This document shows positions 47,645 to 59,200 of a stretch of DNA of 64,000 nt, in pieces. The stretch's first letter is position 1; each line of letters opens with the position of its first letter. This stretch comes from Trichoplax adhaerens (taxonomy: Eukaryota > Placozoa > Uniplacotomia > Trichoplacea > Trichoplacidae), in the NCBI RefSeq assembly GCF_000150275.1, contig NW_002060944.1:2332152-2396151 (forward strand), in the 5' to 3' direction. A program made the position numbers and the translations under genes. The notes beneath the pieces are model-generated. The model did not search any database. It was not told where the DNA came from and was given only the letters and a program-made list of their open reading frames with translations.

Positions 47645-49061
47645 TTAATTTATGCGATAATTTTCATGTAATTCTGGTTTGATATCGTAGAGCAAGGATA
47701 GGACGCGATCTATTACTTTATTTTTATTTGCAGCAGCGAGACGATTTTGATCATTGATTTTTTGATGGGTCTGATCTTTAATTTTGATGGCAAAATCATC
47801 CTTTGATCCGGAACTCTGGAATGCAAATAATATAATTATAATGACAATGTAACTCCTCAATACTCATCTTTATCTTCATGTCTCAACTGTGTAAATGGCA
47901 ATATATATTCTAATAACGATATAACCATCAACGAGAACTAGCGTGTAACTTTAAATAGGAAAACATGACAGAGTTGAACATAAAAATATCTATTCTAAAT
48001 TGGACTGAGCGCTATGCAAGAGAAATGCATGAAACTGCAAAGCAGTTAATTTATGATTTTAATATTTGCAACGAAAGCGTAAATCGTAAATGTTAGAGTT
48101 TGCGAATTTTATCTCTATATTTGCCATTTTCTAATGTGACACTAGTAACTTAGTTAATAATTATAAGCAGACAATATTGCGATAAACACCCGTTTAAAAT
48201 ATTATATTTAAAATATGTTAATGCTAATAATTCTTATTACTAACAGCCTAAAGGTGAGTTATACTTTATTTGTTAAACAATCATTACTTTCAAATACATG
48301 AAACTGGATGATGCATTTATTATTCAACCCGCAGTAAAGTATTCATAAGTTATTCTCATCAGTGAAGTTGTTAGAGTGAGTAATCTTGGGCTTCAATTAT
48401 ACTGCAGGAGCTAGAGAGATGTGATGCACTAAGCGTAACAAATGTTTCTATAGCATTATCAAAATCCGATATTATCAGGAAATAGAACCAAAGTTTGATA
48501 ATGCTGGTGGCCTATTTAAATATTAGGCTTAATTCACGCTTAAAACAGCGGAATACTTGGTTTTCTGATGTTATAGTGCTCAAGAACTCACCTCTTTCAC
48601 TTTAGCTTGAAATTCTTGCTCACGTTGAACTTTAAATTTTTCTATTTCAGATTGTGCTTCCTCTTTCGCCTGCTTTAATCTTCTCGTCTTTCCTAAAGGT
48701 TGACATCAACAAAGAAAGCACTACCATTATTTAAAATAAATTGCCACACTATCGATTTCATAAGCTTAATAATAAATTTACGATTTAATAGATATCTAGC
48801 CTAGTAATTTGGTAACACGAGTTCTACAAACGACATAATATATACGCGTATAAAGTATATCGAAGTCCATGATTTGACATATGCCTTATTTTGCCTCGAA
48901 AATTTTAAACTTAACCATTCCAGCATTTTAGTACTTGGGCATAATAAAACCTTAAAGGTGTACCTGTTTAGTTACTTACGTTTCTTTGCGTCATTTACAA
49001 GTTCACTAGCCTTTTTTTCAGCTTGTAAAAGTTGCTGAATCCCTTCACTTTTAGACGCCAT
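47645..49061 (-). CDS. ATP6V1G: V-type proton ATPase subunit G
   Basis: Peripheral-stalk subunit of the V1 sector, pairing with subunit E to hold the catalytic head on lysosomes, endosomes and Golgi. Exons 49061-48980, 48692-48592 and 47815-47645 give 117 residues (human G1 118). The N-terminus M-A-S-K-S-E-G-I-Q-Q-L-L-Q-A-E-K-K-A is the family signature. Then come R-R-L-K-Q-A-K-E-E-A and E-Q-E-F-Q-A-K, a long unbroken helix, and a C-terminus with D-I-K-P-E-L-H-E-N-Y-R. The intron positions cut the coiled coil twice. A dense TACTG array begins about 75 bases upstream of the start codon. Confidence 0.97.
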
Positions 49062-49134
49062 ATTGCCAGTAATGCAATAATTACGAATGTGACTTCGAAA
49101 GGGATTCGACTGCCTTTTGCGATGGATTTATACG

Positions 49135-49725
49135 GTACTGTACCGTACCGAACAGTTATTGCATTGGTTATTACATTTTTCTCGACATCTGTTATAGTTT
49201 ACAAATTCATACTACCGTACTAGACTGTATTACTGTATTACTGTATCGACGCAACAGATAGATATACCGCAAGACTAATCGATTATACAGTACTAGTAAA
49301 CGTCCTGTGACTTAGTGTGTAAAGGCACGTGACAATCGATGTCATAACATATTTCATACTGTACTGTACAGTACAGTACATTGTACACAGATACTGTACA
49401 CTGTAGTGCTGTACTGTACTGTACAGTACACTTCGCCGTCTGAGTCTTCTGTACTACTGTACTGTACAGTACAGGGTACATTGTACAGTACAGTACAGTA
49501 CTAAGAGAAAACCTCGTGAGTGAGCTGCATACAGTACTGTACAGTACAGTACAGTATTGTACACTGTACAGTACTAAGAGAAAACCTTGTGAGTGAGCTG
49601 CATATCAGTACAGTACAGTACAGTACTGTACAGTACACACTGTACGGTAAAATTAGTTGTACTGTACAGTACAGTGTACAGTACAGTACTGTTATTGATA
49701 CTGTACAGTTATGCTCAGTACAGCA
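49135..49725. repeat. TACTG/CAGTA array upstream of V-ATPase G
   Basis: The second-largest array, containing a segmental duplication of period 73: CTAAGAGAAAACCTCGTGAG at 49501 and its near copy at 49574, each followed by TGAGTGAGCTGCAT and more pentamers. It fills the spacer between V-ATPase G (minus) and the unrecognised gene starting near 49751 (plus). Confidence 0.9.
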
Positions 49726-49750
49726 ATGACATCTGCGATCATATGACCTC

Positions 49751-50901
49751 TTGACAGAGCATGGTCAAAGCTTGGTCACTAATTTTAAAAGTACGCGTGC
49801 TTCCAAACTAAACTGTCATTCAGCGTCTTCAAAATTAATCGAAATTGCGAGAATTCTCTCCGGCAATGCATCGTGCGATATCGGTCGTTATAAATCCTCA
49901 TCAAATCTATACGATGCTAATGCATTATACGTAAAAAGGTAATCTGTCAGTATTATACAATTTTTATTAAGTATGCAAACTTTTACGTAACTATTTTAGC
50001 TGCTTCCTGGAGTAGGGTATCCGTTCAATTTGAACGAGGTCCTTCTTTGGTTTACCACTTTAGATAAATTCTTGTAAATTCTTTAATTTTTTTGTTTTTC
50101 ATTTATCATGATTAGTCGTATTTGCAGTATACAGTATTATACTGATGTAGAGCGTAAATGATGATGGAAATGTTACAACTGAATATCAGTACGTGCTTGT
50201 AACTTGTACAATGTACACTGTAATGTCTTGATGATAGTTGTGTACAATGTCAATCTTTCGCTCCTATCTGAAAACGTTTATCTTTAGCTCATCAGTTTCT
50301 TGTTAATCATGTAATAATGAGAATAGCCGTATTTAAAAACGGATTATTTTGGTATTCTAATTTGAAAATATTTCTTGCTAGCCTAAGCAGAATGAGCTGG
50401 CGTGATCTTTGGTCTTTGCACTTTTAATTTGGTAGACGTGATGGGACCGTGCCGGTAATAAACTTTCTGAAATCTCTTAATTTGATTGAATCGATTGAAA
50501 ATAGTAAGATAGTTATGGAAAAGAATGATGACAGCATATTTGCTACTCATGATGGCTCAGATGACGAAATCATTAGCCACCAAGATCTCTGAACCTAAAA
50601 TGAAAATCTTCGAAATTTTCTTTGCAACCGCATGCGCCTTTTTCACTATTCTTGAGTGTAGCAAGAATTGTTAAGGCTAATTACAGTATCGCAATGCAAA
50701 TTACCATAAAATTCAATTTTTGGGGAAGGACTGCTTTATGATTGCAAATCTCTAGATATGCTTCGTACAAGTTTATTATGCATACTGTATTGCATGATTA
50801 AGCCTGATAAATTTTTTTTTTCAGTTAATAATGTTGCCGAGTTAATACAACCAGTTGCATTGACGTTACTACTGCATCGTGTAATTAAACGTCCATTATA
50901 A
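49751..50901 (+). CDS. Unrecognised three-exon gene, 5' end unresolved
   Basis: Exons about 49751-49938, 50436-50503 and 50825-50901 join in phase with good signals (donor AG|GTAATC, donor A|GTAAGAT, and a ten-T tract before the last acceptor). The chain reads ...S-S-K-L-I-E-I-A-R-I-L-S-G-N-A, D-I-G-R-Y-K-S-S-S-N-L-Y-D-A-N-A-L-Y-V-K-R|R-D-G-T-V-P-V-I-N-F-L-K-S-L-N-L-I-E-S, then N-N-V-A-E-L-I-Q-P-V-A-L-T-L-L-L-H-R-V-I-K-R-P-L and stop. Helical pattern and composition are convincingly coding. No in-frame ATG is present in the first exon, so an upstream exon inside the repeat array or a misplaced border is likely. The L-x-x-I...Y-x-S...V-x-x-F-L-x-x-L spacing vaguely recalls PUB domains, but that is not established. 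Confidence 0.45.
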
Positions 50902-51308
50902 TATTTTTATTTTGGGTTATACTGACTCATGATTATTATACGTGTAACATTTATTTATCTAGTGAGCCATTTATGAATCCACCTCTAGCTGGTCACATTT
51001 GAAATTCTCGAAACATCAAGAGAAAGCGCTAAAAATGAAGACCTATAAATCATGATGAGAATTATGAACAGGTAACTTACTCACGCGTCTAGTCAGTACT
51101 TAGATACGAAATTTTATAGAGGTAGAAAAGTCAAAATGATGATAATTTTGAAGGCATAGTTCAATCTGAGTTTTATAGTGACAGAGAATTTCACTCCACT
51201 CTGACTTCTTTTCTATATTAAATTAAGTTTACTAGTTAGGCAGTTGATGTATTGGAGTTAATTTGAAAATATTGATCTAGCACATTATATATTGATACTC
51301 CTGCTACC

Positions 51309-51679
51309 ATGGAACTGGACCTATTCAAGCATGGTCAATTCCCAGCAAAACAGGTATCACTGCTTATAGTTACTTTTTGAATACGGTACAGCAAGAATCT
51401 GATCTATACAATCACAGGATGATAATATCATGATGGGAATCTCTCAGAATTATTTAACGTGAAGATAATTATTTTCTTCGAAACTGAATTGTGATTGTCA
51501 TTTTAGCTTCTAGTCTTTATTTATGTCTAGATTCGCTAACTTCTAAACATAAGTGAAGTAAATTTTACGCTTTACGTGAGCTATGATCTTTTATCTCCAT
51601 TATTATATGCACTTAGGTCTATCAACAATTGGAAGGAGAACTTAATTGTACGGTACCTACTGCGGCAAAGCCAATTTAG
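51309..51679 (+). CDS. Candidate two-exon microprotein or 3' exons of a larger gene
   Basis: The ATG at 51309 lies in ACCATGG, a strong initiation context. Exons 51309-51353 and 51617-51679 join at a codon border and read M-E-L-D-L-F-K-H-G-Q-F-P-A-K-Q|V-Y-Q-Q-L-E-G-E-L-N-C-T-V-P-T-A-A-K-P-I and stop (35 residues). The frame is also open upstream to an AG near 51276, so these may be the last exons of an unseen gene. No family recognised. Confidence 0.25.
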
Positions 51680-54261
51680 ACAAGCAAGGTATTAATGCAA
51701 TCGATGAATAAGACTAGCTTGTTACAATTATTTAGATGCACAAGATGAAAAAGATTAGGGACATCTGAATATGTATAAATATTATACATAAATCATGAAT
51801 GTTTTGGAAATCGATAGGCCTGACGCACTAATTATATAATTATTTTCTGACTGCTACGGTTAGAATATAAAATAATTTAATGCAAATTCTGTAACTATTT
51901 TATTTTGGTCAAGAATTTCATTAGAGCAAGAGACTGCTTTTAATGCAGTCAGATATGGTCTCCCTTTTTGTCTTCGCTGTCAAGATTGATTATTTTTGAA
52001 CTGTTAAGTTGGACTCCTCGATTTTCCTAATTAGATGTAATAAGGTAATTTCGTTACGAGTAACTCTCGTGACTCCTGTTGTGCTAAGTGTGTACGATGA
52101 AACTCCCGCTTAGTTATTCTATATGTAATCGCTATTATCAATGATGACGAAGATTGCTATAGTTATCCCTGTCAGAATATGACTAAATGTTGATATCACG
52201 TCAGTCTGAGACAATAAATGTCTTATTTATAATCATACCTTTCAAGGATTTTGTATTCTCCTAAACTTTACGTAAACGTATTTTGTCTTAGGTTTACCTG
52301 GCATGGTAGCGTAAAATTTCATGATTGCATTTATTTGGTATCGTTACGTCTGTCTAAGGATTGAAATGTATGTACAGTACTACTGATTAACCTTGGCATA
52401 ATATACAAGATTTATTAGAAATACTGCAGCTCCCGATTGTTTGTAAATTATCATGAGTACAGTATATAAGTTGAGGCTACTACCATAACTAGTTTTTAGA
52501 TATATTTTACCTATTAATTTTCCCTATATTTTAGATATAACCAAATCATTTATACTCTGCAGGAATTGGTATGGTATAGGTGACGATAGAACTCCTTATG
52601 CTGCCTAGAACCTTTCACTGTTCAGATTCCAGTCTGAACATGTCTAATTCTGCCTTGGCAATGATCGCTTTCTGATAATATATCAACGTTAAAAAGTTCT
52701 GAATAATATTTCGCAGTAAATATACAGTATTGTACTAAATCAGTTATAAATAATAAAGTCATCAATTTAATTGCGTAATGATGTAAACTTTGTTTCAAAA
52801 TCTTTAAACGGCGTTAGTGATGCCATGTTATGCTGTGTACATGTTACCTATATACGCGTATTGCGTATAATCATGAGTATGGCAGCAGTCTTGGTTAACC
52901 GGGCGACTGCATTGAATAAATAAGATCTTGAGCCGCACATCGAATGTTATAAAGCGTGTACGTATTAGTATTGCGTTAGAATAGATTAAGGATATAAATA
53001 TTATTGTACTATTCTCATACACCGACGTTAGAGTGTACTACAGCCCATTATGTGAATATACAGTATGATTACACGATATTTTGGTGTATTCATTAGTTGG
53101 TGGAGTTAACGGACGGGCGTTCGATTGTTTAATTATTAAGCTTAGTTACTGTGAACATAACCTCTAACACAGGCGCTTCAGTGTCTTCAGTCGTACATGA
53201 TGAGTATGTGCTATTTCTATAATTACATATTTCACCGTATGCTTGCGACTTATAAAGTCTCGTTTGCACACTCAATAGGTTGTTAGCGTTTGCCATAGTC
53301 CTTTGGTCAACATAATTTTACTGTACTGTATACTGTAATTCCTTTACGCCTTATCAGCGAGCTCTGTAAAATTTTTACTCCGAAGTAAAATTCAGGCGTT
53401 GAAGGATAATTCAGTTTAGTATATTTTATACATGTAAATACATGTAAACCGTGTGAAAGGGAGTTTTCATGTCTCTGTGGTTAAGTGAATTAACTGCATT
53501 ACTGTGATGCAACAACTGAAGTAAGTGGTCATGATTCTGTAAACAGTAGAGCAGGCTGCCTGTCTATACAATTTTACAAAGTACCTAGAACTACAGTGAA
53601 GTTCTGTATCCGAACTTTTCTTGCATGCTGTGGATTTCCATAGTAAAATGGTCTGTATTTATCTTACACTACCATACGCATGTTAATTCATCTAATTTTT
53701 ATGAAAGCCTGCTCTTGATGGCAGTTTTTCTCTAAATTTCGATTTTTAGATTCTCGTCCCCTATTTCTAGGCGTATTTGAGCGTTACTTGTACTTAGCCA
53801 CAATAATGTTATAATTTTGTCATTAGAGTAAACGATAAGATAAACTGAGATTAGACTATCGTAGAGAATTGAAGAGATGATGTCGGAGTTTCATGGCAAT
53901 AAACGTATGATTACGAACGTACTGTAATTTACCGTATATCTTCTGCGCTGAGATACGGTAATGGCAACGTCTACCATCGCTTCTCCGATAGTACTGAAGT
54001 CAAGTGCTTACGTAGAGTACAGTACATCGTCATCACGATAAGAAAGACCGAAATAAATTTATAAAGATAGTACTGTAATAAGAAATGCAGCTAAATAAAA
54101 GGTCATCATGGACTACTAAATCTTGGCGTAGAAGATTTTAGTTCTCCATGGTCAATTGGTCATGCTTTAAACTGTATACTTAGTTGTATGCATGTCTGAG
54201 AAACAATATTGTACGTACTGTATATCGGAGCGTAAAAGATAGTGAATGACGAACTCCCAAT
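51680..54261. other. 2.6 kb without a recognised gene
   Basis: Both strands were read. Short open stretches occur (for example minus 52828-53022), but none has a motif, a phase-matched partner or a biased composition. Only single pentamer copies appear (near 52370 and 53322). Confidence 0.4.
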
Positions 54262-54410
54262 ATCTTATACGTACGTGTACTGTACTGTACAGTGTACACT
54301 GTGTTACGGTCAATCCCGGGAATCGGTCATAGTGCGATGCAAAGCAGTACGCAATATATTAAACCGTCTGGATAAGATGCCCAGTGTACGACCGCAGTAC
54401 AGTACAGTCA
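54262..54410. repeat. Small TACTG/CAGTA cluster
   Basis: Two short groups (54275-54300 and 54393-54408) around unique sequence. Unlike the other clusters it lies just past the 3' end of a candidate minus-strand gene, so it is an exception to the divergent-spacer rule or marks a gene start I could not see. The long plus-strand frame crossing it (54242-54559) is antisense to the candidate exons and looks spurious. Confidence 0.7.
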
Positions 54411-54470
54411 ATCTGCAAGTCTTTCTGAAAATATTTTATACCTTTAGATTCATGTTTCATTTACCGTTCT

Positions 54471-54820
54471 TCACGGCTTTGGCAACTTCTGAAACAAACG
54501 GTTTCTCTAATCAAATCCAGACCGTGCACATTTCATACGTTCGATGTTTCCGATACTAAACTACTGCTTTTAATTGTTTTATCTGTAATGATAAAATTAT
54601 TACGTGGCTCTTTAACTTCTGAATGTCTAGTGTTTTATCTAATATTCTAGCTGACGGTACACTCCGTTCGTAAGCTGGTACATGTGATTGTGACATACCA
54701 GAATGCTGTATCAGACTACATAAAAAGAGCATACTCACACGGCTTACAAAAATTTTATATTGCAGAGCTCTCGATGCAGCATTAACTTTCTGGAGTCTGC
54801 AATAAAAGTGTCTCTGGAGT
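54471..54820 (-). CDS. 3' exons of an unrecognised gene with a duplicated splice acceptor
   Basis: Exons 54796-54748 (or from 54820), 54715-54604, 54555-54523 and 54488-54471 are phase-consistent. They encode S-R-K-L-M-L-H-R-E-L-C-N-I-K-F|F-L-I-Q-H-S-G-M-S-Q-S-H-V-P-A-Y-E-R-S-V-P, S-A-R-I-L-D-K-T-L-D-I-Q-K-L-K-S-H|Y-R-K-H-R-T-Y-E-M-C-T|K-L-P-K-P and stop. The charged, helical composition looks genuine. A 24-base tandem duplication gives two acceptor sites exactly 24 bases apart, both in frame. The exon chain can join in phase to the exon ending at 55164. Family not recognised. Confidence 0.4.
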
Positions 54821-54935
54821 CTATAATAAAAATGTCTCACAATAACTATCTTATCCAAATCGTATTTTCTAAAAGGCTTTTATTACAATGTTTCGTTTTA
54901 AGAATAGTAGAGCAATAATTAATTACTACGAGAAT

Positions 54936-55260
54936 CTAGTCTAAAATCTGAAGTATTCCGAGCTCAAACGCGGTGTAGTCTCTTCTCTCCCGTGAACTCA
55001 TCTCTGTAGTTCTTGTATACATTTCGTTAAATCTGCTTATGACAACTTGATTAACCTACAATCAGACATGAGTCATCAAACAAAATACTTTTCTTAAATA
55101 GTACATCATTATCTTCTACAATCTAAATCATTCTACTTAAGATGTAACTACTCTTCTATTAACGTCTAGCCCCTTTCTCCGAAGGGCATCTTAACATCTG
55201 CAGTGTTTCTAGCCATATAAATCTTGTACCATAATTTGTCAACTGGCTAATTTTAGTCAT
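54936..55260 (-). CDS. Candidate exons of an unrecognised helical protein
   Basis: From an ATG at 55260 the frame reads M-T-K-I-S-Q-L-T-N-Y-G-T-R-F-I-W-L-E-T-L and on through R-C-P-S-E-K-G-A to 55164. A second exon (55045-54936) in matching phase encodes L-V-I-S-R-F-N-E-M-Y-T-R-T-T-E-M-S-S-R-E, R-R-D-Y-T-A-F-E-L-G-I-L-Q-I-L-D and stop. The second exon has no in-frame donor, while the first can instead splice to the exons at 54796 or 54820. These may therefore be two products of one gene, or the ATG may be internal. Acceptor quality is modest. Confidence 0.33.
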
Positions 55261-56243
55261 CAATAATTTCTAATATAGTAGTTAGCAATCATCTAATATT
55301 AGCTTCTCGATAATATCTGTTCAGAGTTACCTAACTATATCAAATATAGCTATCCTTATAATCAAATATGGGTGCATCACTACAGAATCCGAGCGATTAC
55401 GTATTGTTCTCGATAAAAATAAATCAAAATTTATTAACCTTGATTTACTAGCAGTACAAACGGAGTGACTAAAAGGAGATATTACACGATTTATGCCCAA
55501 TCTACTATCCTGGTACAGTAATAGTACAGTACAAAATAGAATAATAACAGAATTGAGTGTGCCACGGTAAATTACTCGTTTTGACTGCGGTTTATATTTG
55601 TTTCCGCAATTCACTACTGTATTCTGTATTTAATACAACTTAATTATACTTGAATTTGGCCCTTATTTAGATTATGCTTCTACGCTCACTAATTTTATTA
55701 TGGTCTTGAGCCTTGATAACTCTTTATTCGTAAAAGTGTAGTACAGGTTACACTGTTAAAAGATTAAAACATTCATGAAATTTATTGCCTTGTAAACATT
55801 TACTTCGGTCTTTACCATATATCGCTTGTATGAGTCATGCAGTTTCATGATTCATCTGTCATCAGTAATGCCTTTATAAATTACCTCTGAAGCCATAGTG
55901 CATAAATTTGTTATATTCGTACCAGCGTGTACGGCATATATATCGTTGAACCTCCTATAGATTTCCTTACATCAATAAGAGCTATGTTATTATTGTAAAT
56001 TCGTTTTACACGTAAAAATAAACAAATTCCTTGGCGTGGCCGATAACTTGGGTCAAAGGTCTAATCCGATTATTACGATAAGATTAAACTATTTACGGGA
56101 TTAATTCATTACAACCCTTTTCTTCTGAAAAGGTATCATAGACTAGAAAAAAAAAAAATTAGAAATATCTCCATTTGTAAAGACTTTAATTAGACTACAT
56201 CTCTACTATTGATCTTTTCCTCGTTTCTTAACCGTCATTCGCG
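55261..56243. other. Spacer upstream of the four-pass membrane protein gene
   Basis: The minus-strand frame at 55327-55614 is open but lacks motif and splice context. No dense pentamer array is present (single copies near 55513-55530), so if this is a divergent promoter it is one without an array. Confidence 0.4.
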
Positions 56244-59200
56244 ATGTTTCTGACACTGGGCTTTCTCCAAAGTTTCACTTGTGTGATTTCCTTGCTTTCC
56301 TGCGCATTTTTAGCCTATTTTCAAATTCAGGGCAACGTTAAAGATTTCTTTAGTTGTCTTGAAGTTCCAGAATGGCTAGTTTATGGTAACATCATAGCGC
56401 CTGGAGTCCTTGGATTCCTAGTAAGTATTTTTAAACGCCAAGAATTCATTTGTTTTGCACTACAGTATATCATACTTGTATATGCGTACATCTCAATTTT
56501 TTTTCTAATTTTCTGCTCTAATAATTCTAATGCGCGCGTAAATGATATCGTCTTATCAATTTAATTACGGGGTAAATATATAAGAGATTTATCAATATGA
56601 AAATATTGTATGTGATTGCGAACTGATAATTATATAGCAAGAATTATCAATTTAGAAAGATAAACTTATTATACGCCATGATAAATTCTTTTCATCGTTG
56701 TATTGCACATTACTTCCTATACATTATAGAAGAACATTTCATTATGCGATTTTTTTAATCTCAGGTCAATCCTTGTCACATTGTATCTAATCGGAGGTGA
56801 ATTAAGACATCGTTAAATCTATGAGTTTAAATGATAACGTATGAAAATTTTTATGACTATCAAGGAGATTACTACTTGCTTTACCTAGCATAACTCATGT
56901 ACCCTGGTAATCATTCACGCATATCTACTTTATGAGGGTCACACTTTGTATTATTTCGTAGTACAGTAACCAAAAAATTGTAGAACATCATAACCCCAAT
57001 CAATGAAATGAGAAGGATCCATTAACCATCGTATCGTAAAATCTTAAGCCGATCATACATGATAATCCGGTTTATAACCAATCGTTTACGGTAATTACTG
57101 ATATACGAGGATATGAAGGTTCAGTACCGTATGTAATATTAAGATACTATATAATTGCGTCGTACAGCAACTAGTATAGCGCTTATTTTCGATTGCTAAG
57201 GCAGACTACCGGGTTATGACCAAATGCAATATAATTATGTAGTAAATTTACCGTGCAATTAAAATTTTTGTACTTATTTCATTTGTCGCAACTCATTACG
57301 ATATTCTTTAAGAATAGTATATCTTGGCAAATCTACGTACAGCATGGACACTTTTTTCAATGACTAAGCCTTTTCTGTACTTGTATTCTTTAAATTACTG
57401 CCATTTTCTTTCATAACACAATATTAGATTTTTATCAATACTAATTTTCAGTATTAGTGAAACGTCAAGAAAAAATCTTCTATAGTGTTCCTGCTGTTAT
57501 CTAAGAATACGGTACTGAAAAAGCTCCTAGTAATGCCTATTAGATTAAATTATCAAGTTTAGAACTTTTCTTGGAACTATGGAAGGATACTGTATAAAAA
57601 AAGATGATTTTGCATCACTCAATAGGTACTGGCTTGTTCGTGGAGATCTCAATGATTGATTGATTCCCTATTTGCTTAGGCTAATAATTACAACAGTGAC
57701 GTTTTTGTTCAATTTTCAGCTACTGCATCTGGATACTTTTCAATAACGATGACAAAAAAGCGAACTTTGTCATCCGTGTGAACATTACGTTACGATCATA
57801 ATTTCAAGAAATACGAAAATTTTAAAGTAATTAATTAATTTGTATATAGAATTTGTACTATTATAATAAACGTACCAGTAATTATCATACCAAACAGATA
57901 CGTACAGTATTATCAGGGTAAAAAATGTGACTATCTATACCGAAGTCCGTAGTCTATAATTAAATATATAATTAATTGACTCTTACATGATAACATCTGC
58001 TGATAGCAAAGTTATAAGTATTTTTTATATGACCATCGCTACATAAATAATTATAATTAATCAGTTAATAATTTGTTTGCTACTCACAAACTATACATCC
58101 AGCTGCGAATAACTTGTATAATTATATTGTCATTATTTTAAGTGTTATTATTAGCATGGTAATTATTCGTTCATTGCGTCATAAAGCCTCATGGAAAGGG
58201 TTATATATTGTACAATGCTGAATCGCTTACGCATATTACATTTCATCCATCTAAAGAGTCTGTCTGTTTTATCCTAGATAACTGCAGTCATTTTGACAAA
58301 TAGAATAAGTGTTTACGTAGTCTTATTGTCCACACGTGCCTTGTATAACTATTGCAGACTATACGGTGTAATTACCCGTAATACATATTACCTTATACGC
58401 ATATTTCGGTATGATTTCAACTACTGTATATCCGGGTCGGTTACCGTATATAATGTAAATAACTTACTAATTTTTTAAACTATATCCCATTCTTTCAGCA
58501 AATATTAGCCAAACGTAGATGCACAAGATTTTTAAGTCAATTCGATTAAAATCAAGTGGAAATTGTGAAATTATTACAAGCCACTCAAATTTTACAGTAA
58601 CACTATAAGACGGATTCGGGCAGAGGCTGATGTTAACATTTACCCTCAATTCTCATTCCTCAGTGCTGTATAATAGCAGCAGTTGCGACAGCTCTGACGT
58701 AGCTGTAAATGTGTTGTAGACTTGATTATTCCATACGCAAAGACATTTACGGCTATTTTGCATACTACAGTATATATAATATGAGGTTAGAAGCTATGGC
58801 TATGCCAGTTTGTCATAGTTAAGAGATCATAGATGTATCCTTAATGTGCTGTATATAGTTAAAAATATAACAGTAGTACATGATATAACGGGAAATGTGT
58901 GCTGCTATGACAAATCCTTCTTTGTATGCTGATTAACAGATAGCCTACAACAATAGTCAACGTTTTATGTCAACGTCTTATCTACGGTAGATCTATAAAA
59001 TTACTATTTCATACGCATGGTATTTGTATAGCCTTCATATTAATCATCGTAAATAGGTTGAAAGTAATATTATAATCATAATTTAATATATTCCTTCATA
59101 GTACTCGTATATTGTAATAATATCATTCACTAATTATGTTATACACGGTATGATACATTGGTTGATAGAGTCAGCTAAGTTTATTTCTATTTATAAAAAT

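Noticed and set aside
54242-54559. 105-codon plus-strand frame
   Set aside because: It crosses a pentamer cluster and runs antisense to phase-matched minus-strand exons at 54471-54555.
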